Positions 45,116-53,786 of a DNA stretch of 64,000 bases are shown here, one piece after another; the first letter of the stretch is position 1, and every line of letters begins with the position of its first letter. The notes under the pieces are model-generated. The model was not told the origin of the DNA, did not search any database, and saw only the letters and a program-made list of their open reading frames with translations. Source of the stretch: Terriglobus saanensis SP1PR4. Its GTDB lineage: Bacteria > Acidobacteriota > Terriglobia > Terriglobales > Acidobacteriaceae. Location: NCBI RefSeq assembly GCF_000179915.2, contig NC_014963.1, positions 2,852,001 through 2,916,000 of the forward strand, given 5' to 3'. Position numbers and translations under genes: made by a program.

Positions 45116-45839
45116 CGATGTCTCCCTTGAACGGCAGGATCAAGTTCGGTTTGTCCAGCTTTGCAACAAGTGCAACACAAGTGAGCGCGGTCAGCTCAAG
45201 CCCCATTTCTCTGGCCATAAATTGGCCAAGATTGAGCAGACCCAGGTAATTACCGTAGGCCCGCGCCCAAAGATAGTGCATGGGATAGAGCGCCGAGATG
45301 CGCAGACCATTGTCACCTTCAGGCAGGAAGGCGACCTGCTGCATACACGGAAAACCTTGAAACGGCGTTGCATTCAGATCGACTGACGGTGCCAGGATGG
45401 CACACTGGAGCGCGGACCTCCTTTTGGTGCCTCCGCGATATGCAGAGATTACGAAATCCAGTTGATTGAAAGCTCCGTTCCCTGGATGAGGGTATGCAAT
45501 GAGGCGCTGAAAATAAGTTCCCCGCCGGTTCTGTTGGATCGCATTAATCCGCGGCCAGACTCGCAAGTATCGCTCGAAGAACTTGTGACGAGGCTCATCG
45601 GGTTTTATGAGCGACGAGGGGAAGATGGTATTCGCCACGGTCGCCACCGAAAAATTCCCGTTGCTCTCCAACGCTTCGTCGAGCTTGCTCCGGATTGGCC
45701 CGTCCTCAACAGGTACTCCGCCCGCGAGGTTCTCCAGATTGACGACAAGGGTCGAGACTTCCTTGCGTGGACTCGCATTCGCGAGCGCGATGGCACGAAG
45801 CCACGCTCGCGACAGGGATTGTTCAGTAATCTCAGGCAT
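45105..45839 (-). CDS. Thymidylate-synthase-like enzyme
   Basis: From ATG 45839, overlapping the peptidase stop by 8 bp, the protein has 244 residues. The core follows the ThyA fold in order: RRGTYFQRL (105-113), NQLDFVI (125-131), KRRSA (139-143, the phosphate-binding Arg pair), GFPCMQQVAF (162-171, Cys165 at the catalytic position) and the ALYPMHYLWARAYGNYLGL block (183-201) where ThyA has its RSxD and Asn motifs. The altered last block suggests a different substrate from dUMP. It may methylate, hydroxymethylate or otherwise modify a pyrimidine nucleotide. Assignment is by pattern, not by search. Confidence 0.65.
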   Translation of the reverse strand: MPEITEQSLSRAWLRAIALANASPRKEVSTLVVNLENLAGGVPVEDGPIRSKLDEALESNGNFSVATVANTIFPSSLIKPDEPRHKFFERYLRVWPRINAIQQNRRGTYFQRLIAYPHPGNGAFNQLDFVISAYRGGTKRRSALQCAILAPSVDLNATPFQGFPCMQQVAFLPEGDNGLRISALYPMHYLWARAYGNYLGLLNLGQFMAREMGLELTALTCVALVAKLDKPNLILPFKGDIDAL

Positions 45840-46671
45840 CAATCGGTTCCTCAAGATATCGATATTGATACATCCCAACATAGTCGGTCTTTGCGATGTT
45901 GAGATTGACGGTGGCGCTCCCGAAGACGGTTGCGGATATCTGGCCGACGCTGGTCGCAATGGCGCACCCGTCACCTATGTCGAAATGATCCAAGGATGGA
46001 GACACGAGACCTGTCACCACATCCCCAACTTGAAGATGCACATTCGCCCCGTTCCACCAGCCGGCTAGAGGCCATAGTTCTTTGCGACCGGTCCACGATA
46101 CGGACGGAACCTGTCTCCGCTTGATCTGCTGGGGACTCTTCAAGGTGAGTTGATGAAGCTGAGCGCTGTCGATGAGTCCAAGTGTCCAACGCGTATGCTG
46201 GATCAGGGTCGTATAGCCGACACCTAGCCATGAGGCCACGGCATAGTATTGTTCCGGATTGGCATCAGCCGGTGTCATGCCCAAACTCCGAAACCCGCTC
46301 AGGACGGCCCGCTTCGGCATGAGCAGGTGGCGCGCGAACGTGTCGGCCATCGTCTCTTCCGTCGAATTACTCTCCATGTCCTCGATCTTCTCGTCGAGAT
46401 GCGCTCCGTGGCCGAGCAGAAAGTGTCCGAGTTCGTGAGCTGCCGTGAAGTGCTGGTGACCAGAAGGCCGAAGGGCCGAGATATTAATCGAGCCGAGAAG
46501 GCCGTCGTTCAAGTACAGACCGTCGAGAGTGGAGATATTGGTGAAGCGAAGCGCCAAGCCGTACTTGGAGATCAGCTCATACACATCGCACGGTGAATCC
46601 AGAGAAAATCCGAAGCGCTGTCGTGCTGACAACGCACGACGGGCCACCTCGGTCTTGAGCTTCGTGAGCAT
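45832..46671 (-). CDS. ImmA/IrrE-type metallopeptidase
   Basis: The 279-residue protein has an M78 peptidase domain in its first half: HFTAAHELGHFLLGHGAHLD with HELGH at 79-83, and EETMADTFARHLLMPK with the third ligand (Glu/Asp). The C-terminal half (about 130-279) is unassigned and beta-rich. Such peptidases cleave or inactivate a partner XRE repressor in response to DNA damage or phage. The XRE gene is 6 bp upstream, so they form the classic pair. The stop overlaps the start of the thymidylate-synthase-like gene. Confidence 0.9.
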   Translation of the reverse strand: MLTKLKTEVARRALSARQRFGFSLDSPCDVYELISKYGLALRFTNISTLDGLYLNDGLLGSINISALRPSGHQHFTAAHELGHFLLGHGAHLDEKIEDMESNSTEETMADTFARHLLMPKRAVLSGFRSLGMTPADANPEQYYAVASWLGVGYTTLIQHTRWTLGLIDSAQLHQLTLKSPQQIKRRQVPSVSWTGRKELWPLAGWWNGANVHLQVGDVVTGLVSPSLDHFDIGDGCAIATSVGQISATVFGSATVNLNIAKTDYVGMYQYRYLEEPIDA

Positions 46672-46677
46672 ATTGGT

Positions 46678-47001
46678 TTACTCGCGTCGGAAAGAATCTA
46701 TGACTCGCATTACGGTTTCAAGGTCTTTAGCTTTGAGCGATTCCAGGTTTCTTGCTGCCATTTTCAATTGTTCGTTCGACTGCACGGGCTCTCCTAGAAG
46801 CCATGCGGTGGACACGTGGTACAGAGAAGCGAAGTTCTTGAGCTCACCGGCAGAGACTTTGCGACCCTCGGTTTCGATCTCGGAAATTGCCGGGCGATGA
46901 AGCCCTAGCAGCTTGGCAGCCTGCGCTTGTGAAAGCCCTGCATCCTCCCGCGCTTGCCGGAGCCTCTGGCCGAGCCCTGGAAGATCGGTATTTTCAGGCA
47001 T
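46678..47001 (-). CDS. XRE-family regulator paired with the ImmA/IrrE peptidase
   Basis: The 107-residue protein has an XRE HTH at residues 9-65: LGQRLRQAREDAGLSQAQAA, KLLGLHRPAISEIETEGRKV, then LKNFASLYHVSTAWLLGE. A short helical tail ends in RVIDSFRRE. It probably represses this operon and is the peptidase's substrate. It overlaps the acyl carrier protein gene by 8 bp. Confidence 0.9.
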   Translation of the reverse strand: MPENTDLPGLGQRLRQAREDAGLSQAQAAKLLGLHRPAISEIETEGRKVSAGELKNFASLYHVSTAWLLGEPVQSNEQLKMAARNLESLKAKDLETVMRVIDSFRRE

Positions 47002-47296
47002 GTTGTTTTCCTCCCTTCTGGAGTGTTGCCCATATCGCTGATGCGGTTTCCTGAATCGAGCGGAACTTCTTGGGTTTTACGTCGACGTAGAAGATGTCAT
47101 CCTCAACATGAATTCCGGTCTCCTCTTCCAGTTCTGTGAGGATTTCGAGTGCCGACAGACTATCGAAGCCCTTAATGTCTTTGAACGGGACAGTCTTCGA
47201 TTCCACAACTTCTGCTGGCGTTTCAGGATTACCTTCCTTGATGAGTTTGATCAGAAGAGCTTCGATATCCGCCGTCGAATTGATCGCGATTTGCAT
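46994..47296 (-). CDS. Acyl-carrier-protein-like protein
   Basis: From ATG 47296 the product has 100 residues with a PP-binding fold. The KGFDSLSALEILTELEEETG block (42-61) holds the Ser46 expected to carry 4'-phosphopantetheine (DSL motif), and ETGIHVEDDIFYVDVKPKKF is the following helix III region. Housekeeping ACP is shorter (about 78 residues) and lies with fab genes; this one is in a regulator-peptidase-nucleotide enzyme operon, so it is a dedicated carrier. Its cargo and partner enzyme are not evident; no ketosynthase or ligase is nearby. Confidence 0.8.
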   Translation of the reverse strand: MQIAINSTADIEALLIKLIKEGNPETPAEVVESKTVPFKDIKGFDSLSALEILTELEEETGIHVEDDIFYVDVKPKKFRSIQETASAIWATLQKGGKQHA

Positions 47297-47391
47297 TGTC
47301 CGAAAATCCTTCCGTGATGTAGGAAAATCGTACCATCGAGGATGCAAAGAGTCAAACGGTATTTCGCCGTTCCGTGCAGTAGGTTCGTTTT

Positions 47392-47952
47392 CTAAATCAC
47401 GAAGGGCTCTGCTTCGCCGTTGATGTACAAAGGATGCCTTGGGGAGCCATCAGCATTGAGCTTCAGGGCATGAAGTTTATGCCCATTGCCTCGCAACAGT
47501 GCGCATACGTCGAGGCCCCTCTGCCGCAGGGCTCGGTGGGGCTGGCCATAGGCAATAATGATTCTGCTCACGCGATAAGCCGTGGCCAAGATATGCCTAT
47601 CGTTTTCAGGCCCGACAGGATCAGGCGCGGCTAGAAGGTCGCGCGGATCGGTTGCTCGATAAGCGAAGGTGTTCGTCACATAAAGGCTGCCACCACCCCA
47701 TTTTCGAGCGAAGGCTTGGCATCGTGCCACCGTAGGGTCATCGACAGAGGTGTCTGCCGTAGAGGGATTCATCATCAGGAACATGAACGCGGGAAGATGA
47801 ATATTCCAAGTGCGTCGCAAGACGTAGCGGTATTGCTTTTGGTCGCCGCCGAATAAGGCCGCTCCTCTGACACCGAGGGCGAGCGAACGACGGACTTTGC
47901 CGCCTGGATCGTGCTGCACTGTGCGTTCCTCGAAGAATGTACGTTGTGGCAT
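47392..47952 (-). CDS. DUF1643-family protein
   Basis: The 186-residue protein has the DUF1643 pattern: WNIHLPAFMFLMMNPSTADT, then DDPTVARCQAFARKWGGGSL, YVTNTFAYRATDP, IIIAYGQPHR and HALKLNADGSPRHPLYI. The fold and activity are uncharacterised, although the conserved MNPS.A and G..GH blocks suggest a nucleotide- or nucleic-acid-processing enzyme. DUF1643 genes are common on plasmids and phages. It lies 95 bp upstream of the ACP gene on the same strand and may be the first gene of that operon or independent cargo. Confidence 0.85.
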   Translation of the reverse strand: MPQRTFFEERTVQHDPGGKVRRSLALGVRGAALFGGDQKQYRYVLRRTWNIHLPAFMFLMMNPSTADTSVDDPTVARCQAFARKWGGGSLYVTNTFAYRATDPRDLLAAPDPVGPENDRHILATAYRVSRIIIAYGQPHRALRQRGLDVCALLRGNGHKLHALKLNADGSPRHPLYINGEAEPFVI

Positions 47953-48064
47953 CGTTTCTCGATTTGATCCTTTAGTTTACGGGAAATTCTAGCCATCCGG
48001 GATCTCGGTCGACTCGGCAGAAGTGTCGCTCTTGATACCCTGAATAGCCCAGAACAGACTTAGG

Positions 48065-50851
48065 TCAGATTGCCAAACCAAGCCCAGGACCGGAATTGTT
48101 CGTGATGATCTTTCCTTGCTCTTTAAGAGCGCTCGGAACAGGAGGTTGTGCGCGTAGGACGTCCAGTGCCGAGGTCTTCGACGCATCGTGGCTCAAAGTC
48201 CGCGCGAGATTAACAGCATCGTTGGTGTAGATATGCGCATTGTGCGAGGCGCGAGAGACAGATACATATGCAAACCTGCTGTTTATCAATTCGGGATGAA
48301 CGCCAGTATCCATGTTCACCAGCACGCGTTCTGAAGTGAGGCCCTGTGAGCTATGCGAAGTCACGGCGTAGCCATGATCGAAGTGCCGCATCTCGTTCGC
48401 ATCGAAGCGCACAACTCTGTCTTTCGTGCCATCCATCCGGACGTTGAACTTTCGGTCGTCTCCGATGCTCTGGATGGTGCCGAGATCTCGATTGGCAACC
48501 TGCAAGTCCCTTTGAGGAGCCGTGAATTGGATTTTGTCTCCAATAGAAAATTCACGCTCGATCTGGCGGTAAGCGGCGATGCCACGCAACCGTGCCGGGT
48601 CGTAGCTCACTTGTTGGCCGTCTTCTTTCCGCACGGTAACAAGGTTTTCAGCCGGATTCGTCGTGACGACCTGGGCATAGCTTTTGGCCTCGATGCCATG
48701 CTCTTTGCTGCCGCGAACGTAATGGAGAACGTCCCCGGGCTGATAGCGTGCAGCCCACTCGCGGTCGGCTCCGGTCATATCGTTGCGCGGTATAAGCACG
48801 CGCATGGAATGGTCTTTGCCGTCCACGACGCCAAGGGTCTGCAACTTCTGCCGCACCGCCTGGTTGATGGCGCGGCGCGAGGCGTTGTCGGGTGAGACGA
48901 TAAGTGTGTTTTCAGGATGCGAGGCATACTCTTTCGCGATGGCCGCGACACGTTGCTCCGGGTCAACGATTTCGGTAATGCGTCCCTGCTGCGAAAGCAT
49001 CTCGACACCGAGAGCGGTTTCATTGTTGGACAGATGCTCGACGGCTTTCAGCAGTCCAGCGTCCTTCTGGCGCATGATCTGGTCAAGCTGCGCGGTTCTC
49101 ATGCCCGCCTCTTGCAACTGCTCGAAGGGCTTGCCCGCATCGACACCCTGATGCTGGCGCGTGTCGCCAATCAGCAGAACCTTATCCTGCGGAGCAATCT
49201 TATTCAGGAAGTCGCGCATCTGTTGCGTCGATGCCAGAGAGGATTCATCAACCATATAAAGGTGCTTATTTGCGGGATCGCTGGCGGCCTGCAGACCGCC
49301 GCCCGCGAGGAAACGCTGCAAGGTGTCAGCCCTAAGACCAGCGTCACGGAGCTGCTTCGCAGCACGCGATGTCGGTGCAAAACCTTCGACGGCGTAGCCA
49401 TTCTGCTCGGCTCCTTCGCGTATGATCGCCAAAACTGAGGTCTTACCCGATCCGGCCCGCCCCTGTAGTCCTTGCACCCGGTCATACGATGTAAGAACTT
49501 CCTCGACAACTCTCTTTTGAGCGGGATTGAAATGAGGGCGCGAGTCCACGAGCGGGACTGCGCTCTCAATCGCCATGATCTGCGGCGCTCGGCTCCGTCC
49601 GTCCTGAACCTTCTGAACGATTTCATTTTCAGCCTTGATGGTCGCCGCGGTGGTGAACCTGCGCCCGGCATCATGCGCGTTTGCGAGAACTGCTTTGAAC
49701 TCGCCGGAGGCAACACGCGCCTCGAAGCTGGCGCGGACCTCCGGATAGGTCATCTCGCCCATGCCTCGACGCAACGCATCCACGTAGAGAGCACGTTCGT
49801 CTACGACGGCCTCACGCTCGAACCCTTTATCGCGGGCGAAGGTGACAGCCTCCCGTACTTGCTGGTGCCTTTCGTTTGGAAGGCGCTCTTGTGTCTGTTC
49901 CATCCGCCGCTGCCGCGCCTCGGCCACAACCCTGTCCGCCTGGTTGCCGAACTCGTCGGCAATCTGTTTATGCGCGGCCAGGACTTCATCGGGAGACAGG
50001 ATGACCTTCTTATCGCGGGTGTTGTGTGCCGCGATCTGCGCGGCCTCCGGGCCGGTGAAACCACTGCGGCTTAGCGCCTCTTCGATCTGCTGGCGGCGTG
50101 GGCTGGATGCCTCAAGGTAGTCCGCTGTGTAGCCCCTTATGTCTGGTGCGCCGCTCTTGCCCGCTTCGATTTCATAACCGAGATCGCGCAACTTGTACGT
50201 GAGGTGGGATTGATAGACGGCAGTAGCGAACTGCTGGCTTTCAAACAGAGAATGCGGCTGCAAGGCTCGCATATTGCCGCTGTCGCGTTCTGTCATATTG
50301 AACACGACGACATGGGTGTGGAGCTGAGGAGCAGCGTAGCCATCTACCGGGCGGGCGGTGTCATGCTCGAACTTTGCGGCCGCAAGCTTTCCGGTCGTCT
50401 CGGCAGGATTGTTGCCGCCGATGCGGGCCTGCGTATACCGCTCCAACTCATTCAAAGCCACGTTTACGGCTTCACGGTGTGCTTCGCGCACGCGGTCATC
50501 GCCCCCGACAAGCGCGGTAAGAGAGATGGACTTCGGGGCGGAAAAGGTAGCGTCCCATCCGGCACGGTGCTCGACGGGAGATACCACTTTCCCATCCGCG
50601 TTCTTGTATTCATGAACGACGTGATGCGAAACCAACTGCTTGCCGGTCTCCGGGTGCTGGCCTTCGGATAGACGGGTAAACTCCGCTGCGCCTACGGGTC
50701 CCGACAAACCAAATTCATCGGCCAGCTTTCCATGCCATTCACCCTGTATGGTGTCGCCTTGCTTCCAGTAGTTCTGCTCGGCGGCGGTGAACTCCTTGGC
50801 GTGGTAGGTCTGTGCCTGGCTGGCGGAGAGTGGCTTCGAGATATTCAGCAT
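48065..50851 (-). CDS. MobF relaxase (TrwC/TraI type)
   Basis: The 928-residue protein joins an N-terminal TrwC relaxase domain (about 1-300) to a superfamily I helicase. The relaxase has FEHDTARPVDGYAAPQLHTH (161-180) with the HxH metal site, AGWDATFSAPKSIS and candidate nucleophile tyrosines near the N-terminus (Tyr16, Tyr28). The helicase has QGRAGSGKTSVLAI (Walker A), VDESSLAS, GDTRQHQGVDAG and VTSHSSQGLT. It should nick oriT and unwind the transferred strand. The N-terminus begins MLNISKP as in other MobF proteins. The coupling protein gene is 9 bp upstream. Confidence 0.95.
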   Translation of the reverse strand: MLNISKPLSASQAQTYHAKEFTAAEQNYWKQGDTIQGEWHGKLADEFGLSGPVGAAEFTRLSEGQHPETGKQLVSHHVVHEYKNADGKVVSPVEHRAGWDATFSAPKSISLTALVGGDDRVREAHREAVNVALNELERYTQARIGGNNPAETTGKLAAAKFEHDTARPVDGYAAPQLHTHVVVFNMTERDSGNMRALQPHSLFESQQFATAVYQSHLTYKLRDLGYEIEAGKSGAPDIRGYTADYLEASSPRRQQIEEALSRSGFTGPEAAQIAAHNTRDKKVILSPDEVLAAHKQIADEFGNQADRVVAEARQRRMEQTQERLPNERHQQVREAVTFARDKGFEREAVVDERALYVDALRRGMGEMTYPEVRASFEARVASGEFKAVLANAHDAGRRFTTAATIKAENEIVQKVQDGRSRAPQIMAIESAVPLVDSRPHFNPAQKRVVEEVLTSYDRVQGLQGRAGSGKTSVLAIIREGAEQNGYAVEGFAPTSRAAKQLRDAGLRADTLQRFLAGGGLQAASDPANKHLYMVDESSLASTQQMRDFLNKIAPQDKVLLIGDTRQHQGVDAGKPFEQLQEAGMRTAQLDQIMRQKDAGLLKAVEHLSNNETALGVEMLSQQGRITEIVDPEQRVAAIAKEYASHPENTLIVSPDNASRRAINQAVRQKLQTLGVVDGKDHSMRVLIPRNDMTGADREWAARYQPGDVLHYVRGSKEHGIEAKSYAQVVTTNPAENLVTVRKEDGQQVSYDPARLRGIAAYRQIEREFSIGDKIQFTAPQRDLQVANRDLGTIQSIGDDRKFNVRMDGTKDRVVRFDANEMRHFDHGYAVTSHSSQGLTSERVLVNMDTGVHPELINSRFAYVSVSRASHNAHIYTNDAVNLARTLSHDASKTSALDVLRAQPPVPSALKEQGKIITNNSGPGLGLAI

Positions 50852-50860
50852 GGCGTCACC

Positions 50861-52855
50861 TCAACCGTGCGTAATCACATTCTGTTCTTCGTGCTCAGCC
50901 GGGACAGCGGAAATCTCCGGCTCGATCGCTTCCGAGGCAACAGGCTCGATGGGTGCCGGAGCGGATGCTTCTGGTTCCTGTTTCAATTCCGTGAGCGGCC
51001 TGTGACTTCGCACGGTTTTCGGGTCGTAAGGCAGCTTGTCGTCCTTGCGCTCGCGTAGCTCGAAAGGCTTGGCAATCTCGGGCATATCGAAGTACGGGAA
51101 TGAAAAGAAGGTCACGTAGTTCTGATATTTCATGAAGGCATGAAGATCCGGCAGGCCGGAAATTTCCGACTCCAACACAAGCGGCTCAACCTGCCGCTCG
51201 ATGGTGAAGTTATGACCGGCTCGTGTGCCGTCGAAGTGCGTCTCGCGTAGACGCTCGATCTCGACCTTGCCGATGAATTTCGACACCCATTCGCCTGCAT
51301 TCGGTTCTTTCGTCGTCAGCCAGACACTGGTCGCAGGCTGCGACAGCATCACCTCGGCCAGATGCCCATACAGGTACTCCAACTGAGCTTTGCCCTGGAA
51401 GCCAAGCACGACCGGGTTCTGGCCCTTTCTGCCTTCGGTGATCGCGGTATGAAGCTGGGGCAACTTCTGCAAGCTGGCCAGCTCGTCGATCACAAACCAG
51501 ACACGCTTCTGGTCTTTGGTCGGCTCATTCAACAGCCGTAAAACAAGCCAGTCAATCCACAGACTTTGCAATGGTCGGAGAGCTTCGCGCTCGGCTGGAA
51601 GCGAGGTAATAAAAACCCAACCCTGCCGCTTCTCGGCCCACTCGGTTGCCGTCCATGCGCCATTGCCTTCCTCTCTCTTTGGAAGCAAACGTAAGCTGTC
51701 CGCCACGAGACCGAGAGAGCCGAGAACACCCGCACGCTGTTGATGGGCTCGCGGGTCGATCAGGTGGGCATGTTCTGTACCCTGGAGCCTGCGGTCTATC
51801 TCATCGGGATTCGACATCCACTGCACCAGCTCGTCCGGCGTCGGCCCATAGGCCATCAGGAAGGCAAAGATTTTCTGCGGCGACTCTATAAAGAATTCGC
51901 CCTTCCGATCCTGCGGCGGCTGGAAGAGAGATGCGGCGAGGGCCTTTGCTTCAGAGCGGCTGCGCAGCTCCTCGGCTGGCCCCCAATAGGGGCAGCGTTT
52001 GTCCAGAGGATTCAGGATCACGTCACCCCGCGATGGATCGTAGAACCGCTTCACGAACTCGCGTGCCGGGTCATACACGATGGCCGAATCGTCCCGCCCA
52101 CGGACCTGACGGAGCACCTGAAATAGCATCGCGGACTTGCCCGCGCCGGTGTCCCCGATGATCTGCATGTGCTGTGCTTCGGCCTTTGCAGGAATCCGAA
52201 TCATCTCTTTCATGCCATCGCTTTTGAAGCCAATGCCCGTACCCTTGACGGTCCGATTGAACTCCTGCGGCGTGAGCCGTTCCGGACCTTTCAGTCGCCG
52301 CCCGTACTTCAATTCTTTTTGCCGCTTCACGTCCATCGTGACGGCGAACGGCAGGAGTACCAGAAAGAGGCCCGCGCCACAAAGTAGCGGAGCTTTCAAG
52401 AGGGTGGACAGGTCGTTACCTTTATAGATAGACACCTTGAGGTAGTCGCACAACCGGGCGTCCACGTAGCTTCGTACCGGGCCGCGAAAGAGCAAGTCGT
52501 CACCATGCTGGAGCGCAACCGAAGAAAGGGCCAGAGGGATGATTCGGCCTTCAAGCTCCACGGTCTTGCCACGCACTACATCATCATTAATGGCTGGGCT
52601 CGGCTTGATGCCACGTCCGGCCAGAAAGAGCATCCGGTATTGGCTGCGGTGCGTGCGGCTAAATGATCCGAAGATGGAAGTACGAACATAAACCGGCGTG
52701 TAGAACCGCTGCAAGGGCGTACCAATCAACCGCAGGCGGCCATACACAGACAGAAGCGTTAGAACGATGGCGGCGAAGATCGCGCCATAGGTATAGATGG
52801 GCCGGTTCTGTGGCCAGATGATTGTTTCTTTGCGTCCCCACGTAGTCTTTGCCAT
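50861..52855 (-). CDS. Type IV coupling protein (VirD4/TrwB)
   Basis: The 664-residue ATPase has two N-terminal membrane helices (about 18-40 and 120-140), Walker A IIGDTGAGKSAMLFQVLR, Walker B VWFVIDELASLQKLPQLH and a Pro/Glu-rich C-terminus. It passes the relaxase-DNA complex to the secretion channel. Gene order trwA-like, trwB-like, relaxase is that of R388. The stop of the upstream small gene is only 5 bases away, so they are co-transcribed. Confidence 0.95.
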   Translation of the reverse strand: MAKTTWGRKETIIWPQNRPIYTYGAIFAAIVLTLLSVYGRLRLIGTPLQRFYTPVYVRTSIFGSFSRTHRSQYRMLFLAGRGIKPSPAINDDVVRGKTVELEGRIIPLALSSVALQHGDDLLFRGPVRSYVDARLCDYLKVSIYKGNDLSTLLKAPLLCGAGLFLVLLPFAVTMDVKRQKELKYGRRLKGPERLTPQEFNRTVKGTGIGFKSDGMKEMIRIPAKAEAQHMQIIGDTGAGKSAMLFQVLRQVRGRDDSAIVYDPAREFVKRFYDPSRGDVILNPLDKRCPYWGPAEELRSRSEAKALAASLFQPPQDRKGEFFIESPQKIFAFLMAYGPTPDELVQWMSNPDEIDRRLQGTEHAHLIDPRAHQQRAGVLGSLGLVADSLRLLPKREEGNGAWTATEWAEKRQGWVFITSLPAEREALRPLQSLWIDWLVLRLLNEPTKDQKRVWFVIDELASLQKLPQLHTAITEGRKGQNPVVLGFQGKAQLEYLYGHLAEVMLSQPATSVWLTTKEPNAGEWVSKFIGKVEIERLRETHFDGTRAGHNFTIERQVEPLVLESEISGLPDLHAFMKYQNYVTFFSFPYFDMPEIAKPFELRERKDDKLPYDPKTVRSHRPLTELKQEPEASAPAPIEPVASEAIEPEISAVPAEHEEQNVITHG

Positions 52856-52859
52856 TGCC

Positions 52860-53237
52860 TTATCTCCTTCCTTCGGCCAGGAGTTTTCCGGCCATTTCGT
52901 GTTTCAAATTGCTGATCTGGTCGAGCAGTTTGTCGAAGGCTTCGACCGGCATGCTCTGTCCTGCGGCGAGCGGTCGCAGAACATTCACGAGCAGAAGACG
53001 GACACCCAAAACCTCAGTCAGCGTGTGATCGTTGACGCCGCTCTCGTTCTCTGTTCGGCCCAACTCAGCTAGAATGAGGTCGCGGATAAACTCGCCGGGC
53101 GTTTTCCCAATCTCCCGGCAATGCTTATCGAGCGCCGCAAGCTCCTCTGTGTTGAGCTTTGTTCCAGCAGTCTTGAGGCGATAGCCAGCGCGCTTGACGG
53201 CTTTCTCTGCGAGTTTCGTTTCATCTAGTAGGATCAT
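52860..53237 (-). CDS. TrwA-like relaxosome accessory protein
   Basis: The 125-residue protein has a basic N-terminus (KLAEKAVKRAGYRLKTAGTK), then LNTEELAALDKHCREIGKTP, typical of ribbon-helix-helix/TraJ-like oriT-binding proteins, and a helical C-terminal half for oligomerisation. The assignment relies on position: it lies just after the candidate oriT and before the coupling protein gene, where R388 has trwA. Sequence similarity to TrwA itself is not obvious. Confidence 0.6.
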   Translation of the reverse strand: MILLDETKLAEKAVKRAGYRLKTAGTKLNTEELAALDKHCREIGKTPGEFIRDLILAELGRTENESGVNDHTLTEVLGVRLLLVNVLRPLAAGQSMPVEAFDKLLDQISNLKHEMAGKLLAEGRR

Positions 53238-53436
53238 CGAAAGTTCCTCGGAAGGTCAGAGCGCCCGAAGCGCCCCAAGGCGCTTCGAAGCGCTCTGCGC
53301 GTCGTAAGTCTTTTGTTTGCCGTCGTAGTACCAGAGCGCCTTATAGCGCTCCAGCACGAACCTGTAAGGGGTGGAGTGTCAAGATACTCCCGGTGCGTAG
53401 CACCGCTTTGGTACTGCCAGGGATGTTGATGGAGGA
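53238..53436. other. Candidate origin of transfer (oriT)
   Basis: This 200-bp non-coding stretch is dense in inverted repeats: GAAGCGCC/GGCGCTTC at 53267-53286, GAGCGCC...AGCGCTC at about 53334-53351, GGAGT/ACTCC at 53373-53390 and CGGTGC-GTA-GCACCG at 53391-53405. It lies directly upstream of the trwA-like, coupling protein and relaxase genes, as in R388. The nic site cannot be named from sequence alone. Confidence 0.6.
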
Positions 53437-53763
53437 TCATGCCTTTGATCCCGCCACAACTGCCGGTGTTTGGGTTGTCGAAGATGCAGCAGAAACCGAC
53501 TTCTTTATGGATGGTTCAGCAGCATCATTGGCAGTGGCGCGACGAACACGAAGCGTCGGCGTAATCCGCTGTGCTTCCGGCGACTTCAGGAACTCCTGAA
53601 AGTCGCGGTCTTTAGAGAACACATAAGCGAGCGCCTGCTCCACGACATCATCGGCTGATGCACGGATGAAAGCGGCATACTGATCGACCTGAGTAGCGGT
53701 CGTATCAGTAAGCCGAATGGAGGCACTAAGACGACGGGTTTGGGTGACTTCTAGCAGTGGCAT
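53437..53763 (-). CDS. Small RHH-like mobilisation-region protein
   Basis: The 108-residue protein starts at an ATG with AGGAG upstream. The first 70 residues (TRRLSASIRLTDTTATQVDQ, YAAFIRASADDVVEQALAYV) have the strand-helix-helix look of a ribbon-helix-helix DNA-binding protein; the tail is Ala/Ser/Lys-rich. It flanks the candidate oriT on the side opposite the trwA-like gene and may take part in the relaxosome or regulate transfer. No specific family recognised. Confidence 0.6.
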   Translation of the reverse strand: MPLLEVTQTRRLSASIRLTDTTATQVDQYAAFIRASADDVVEQALAYVFSKDRDFQEFLKSPEAQRITPTLRVRRATANDAAEPSIKKSVSAASSTTQTPAVVAGSKA

Positions 53764-53786
53764 TGCATTCTCCTTCGGGTGTGAAA

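Noticed and set aside
48353-48895. 180-codon plus-strand open frame opposite the relaxase
   Set aside because: Antisense to the conserved helicase domain; no independent signals.
53234-53440. 68-codon minus-strand open frame across the candidate oriT
   Set aside because: Low-complexity and repeat-derived; overlaps the trwA-like ribosome site and is better explained by inverted repeats of oriT.
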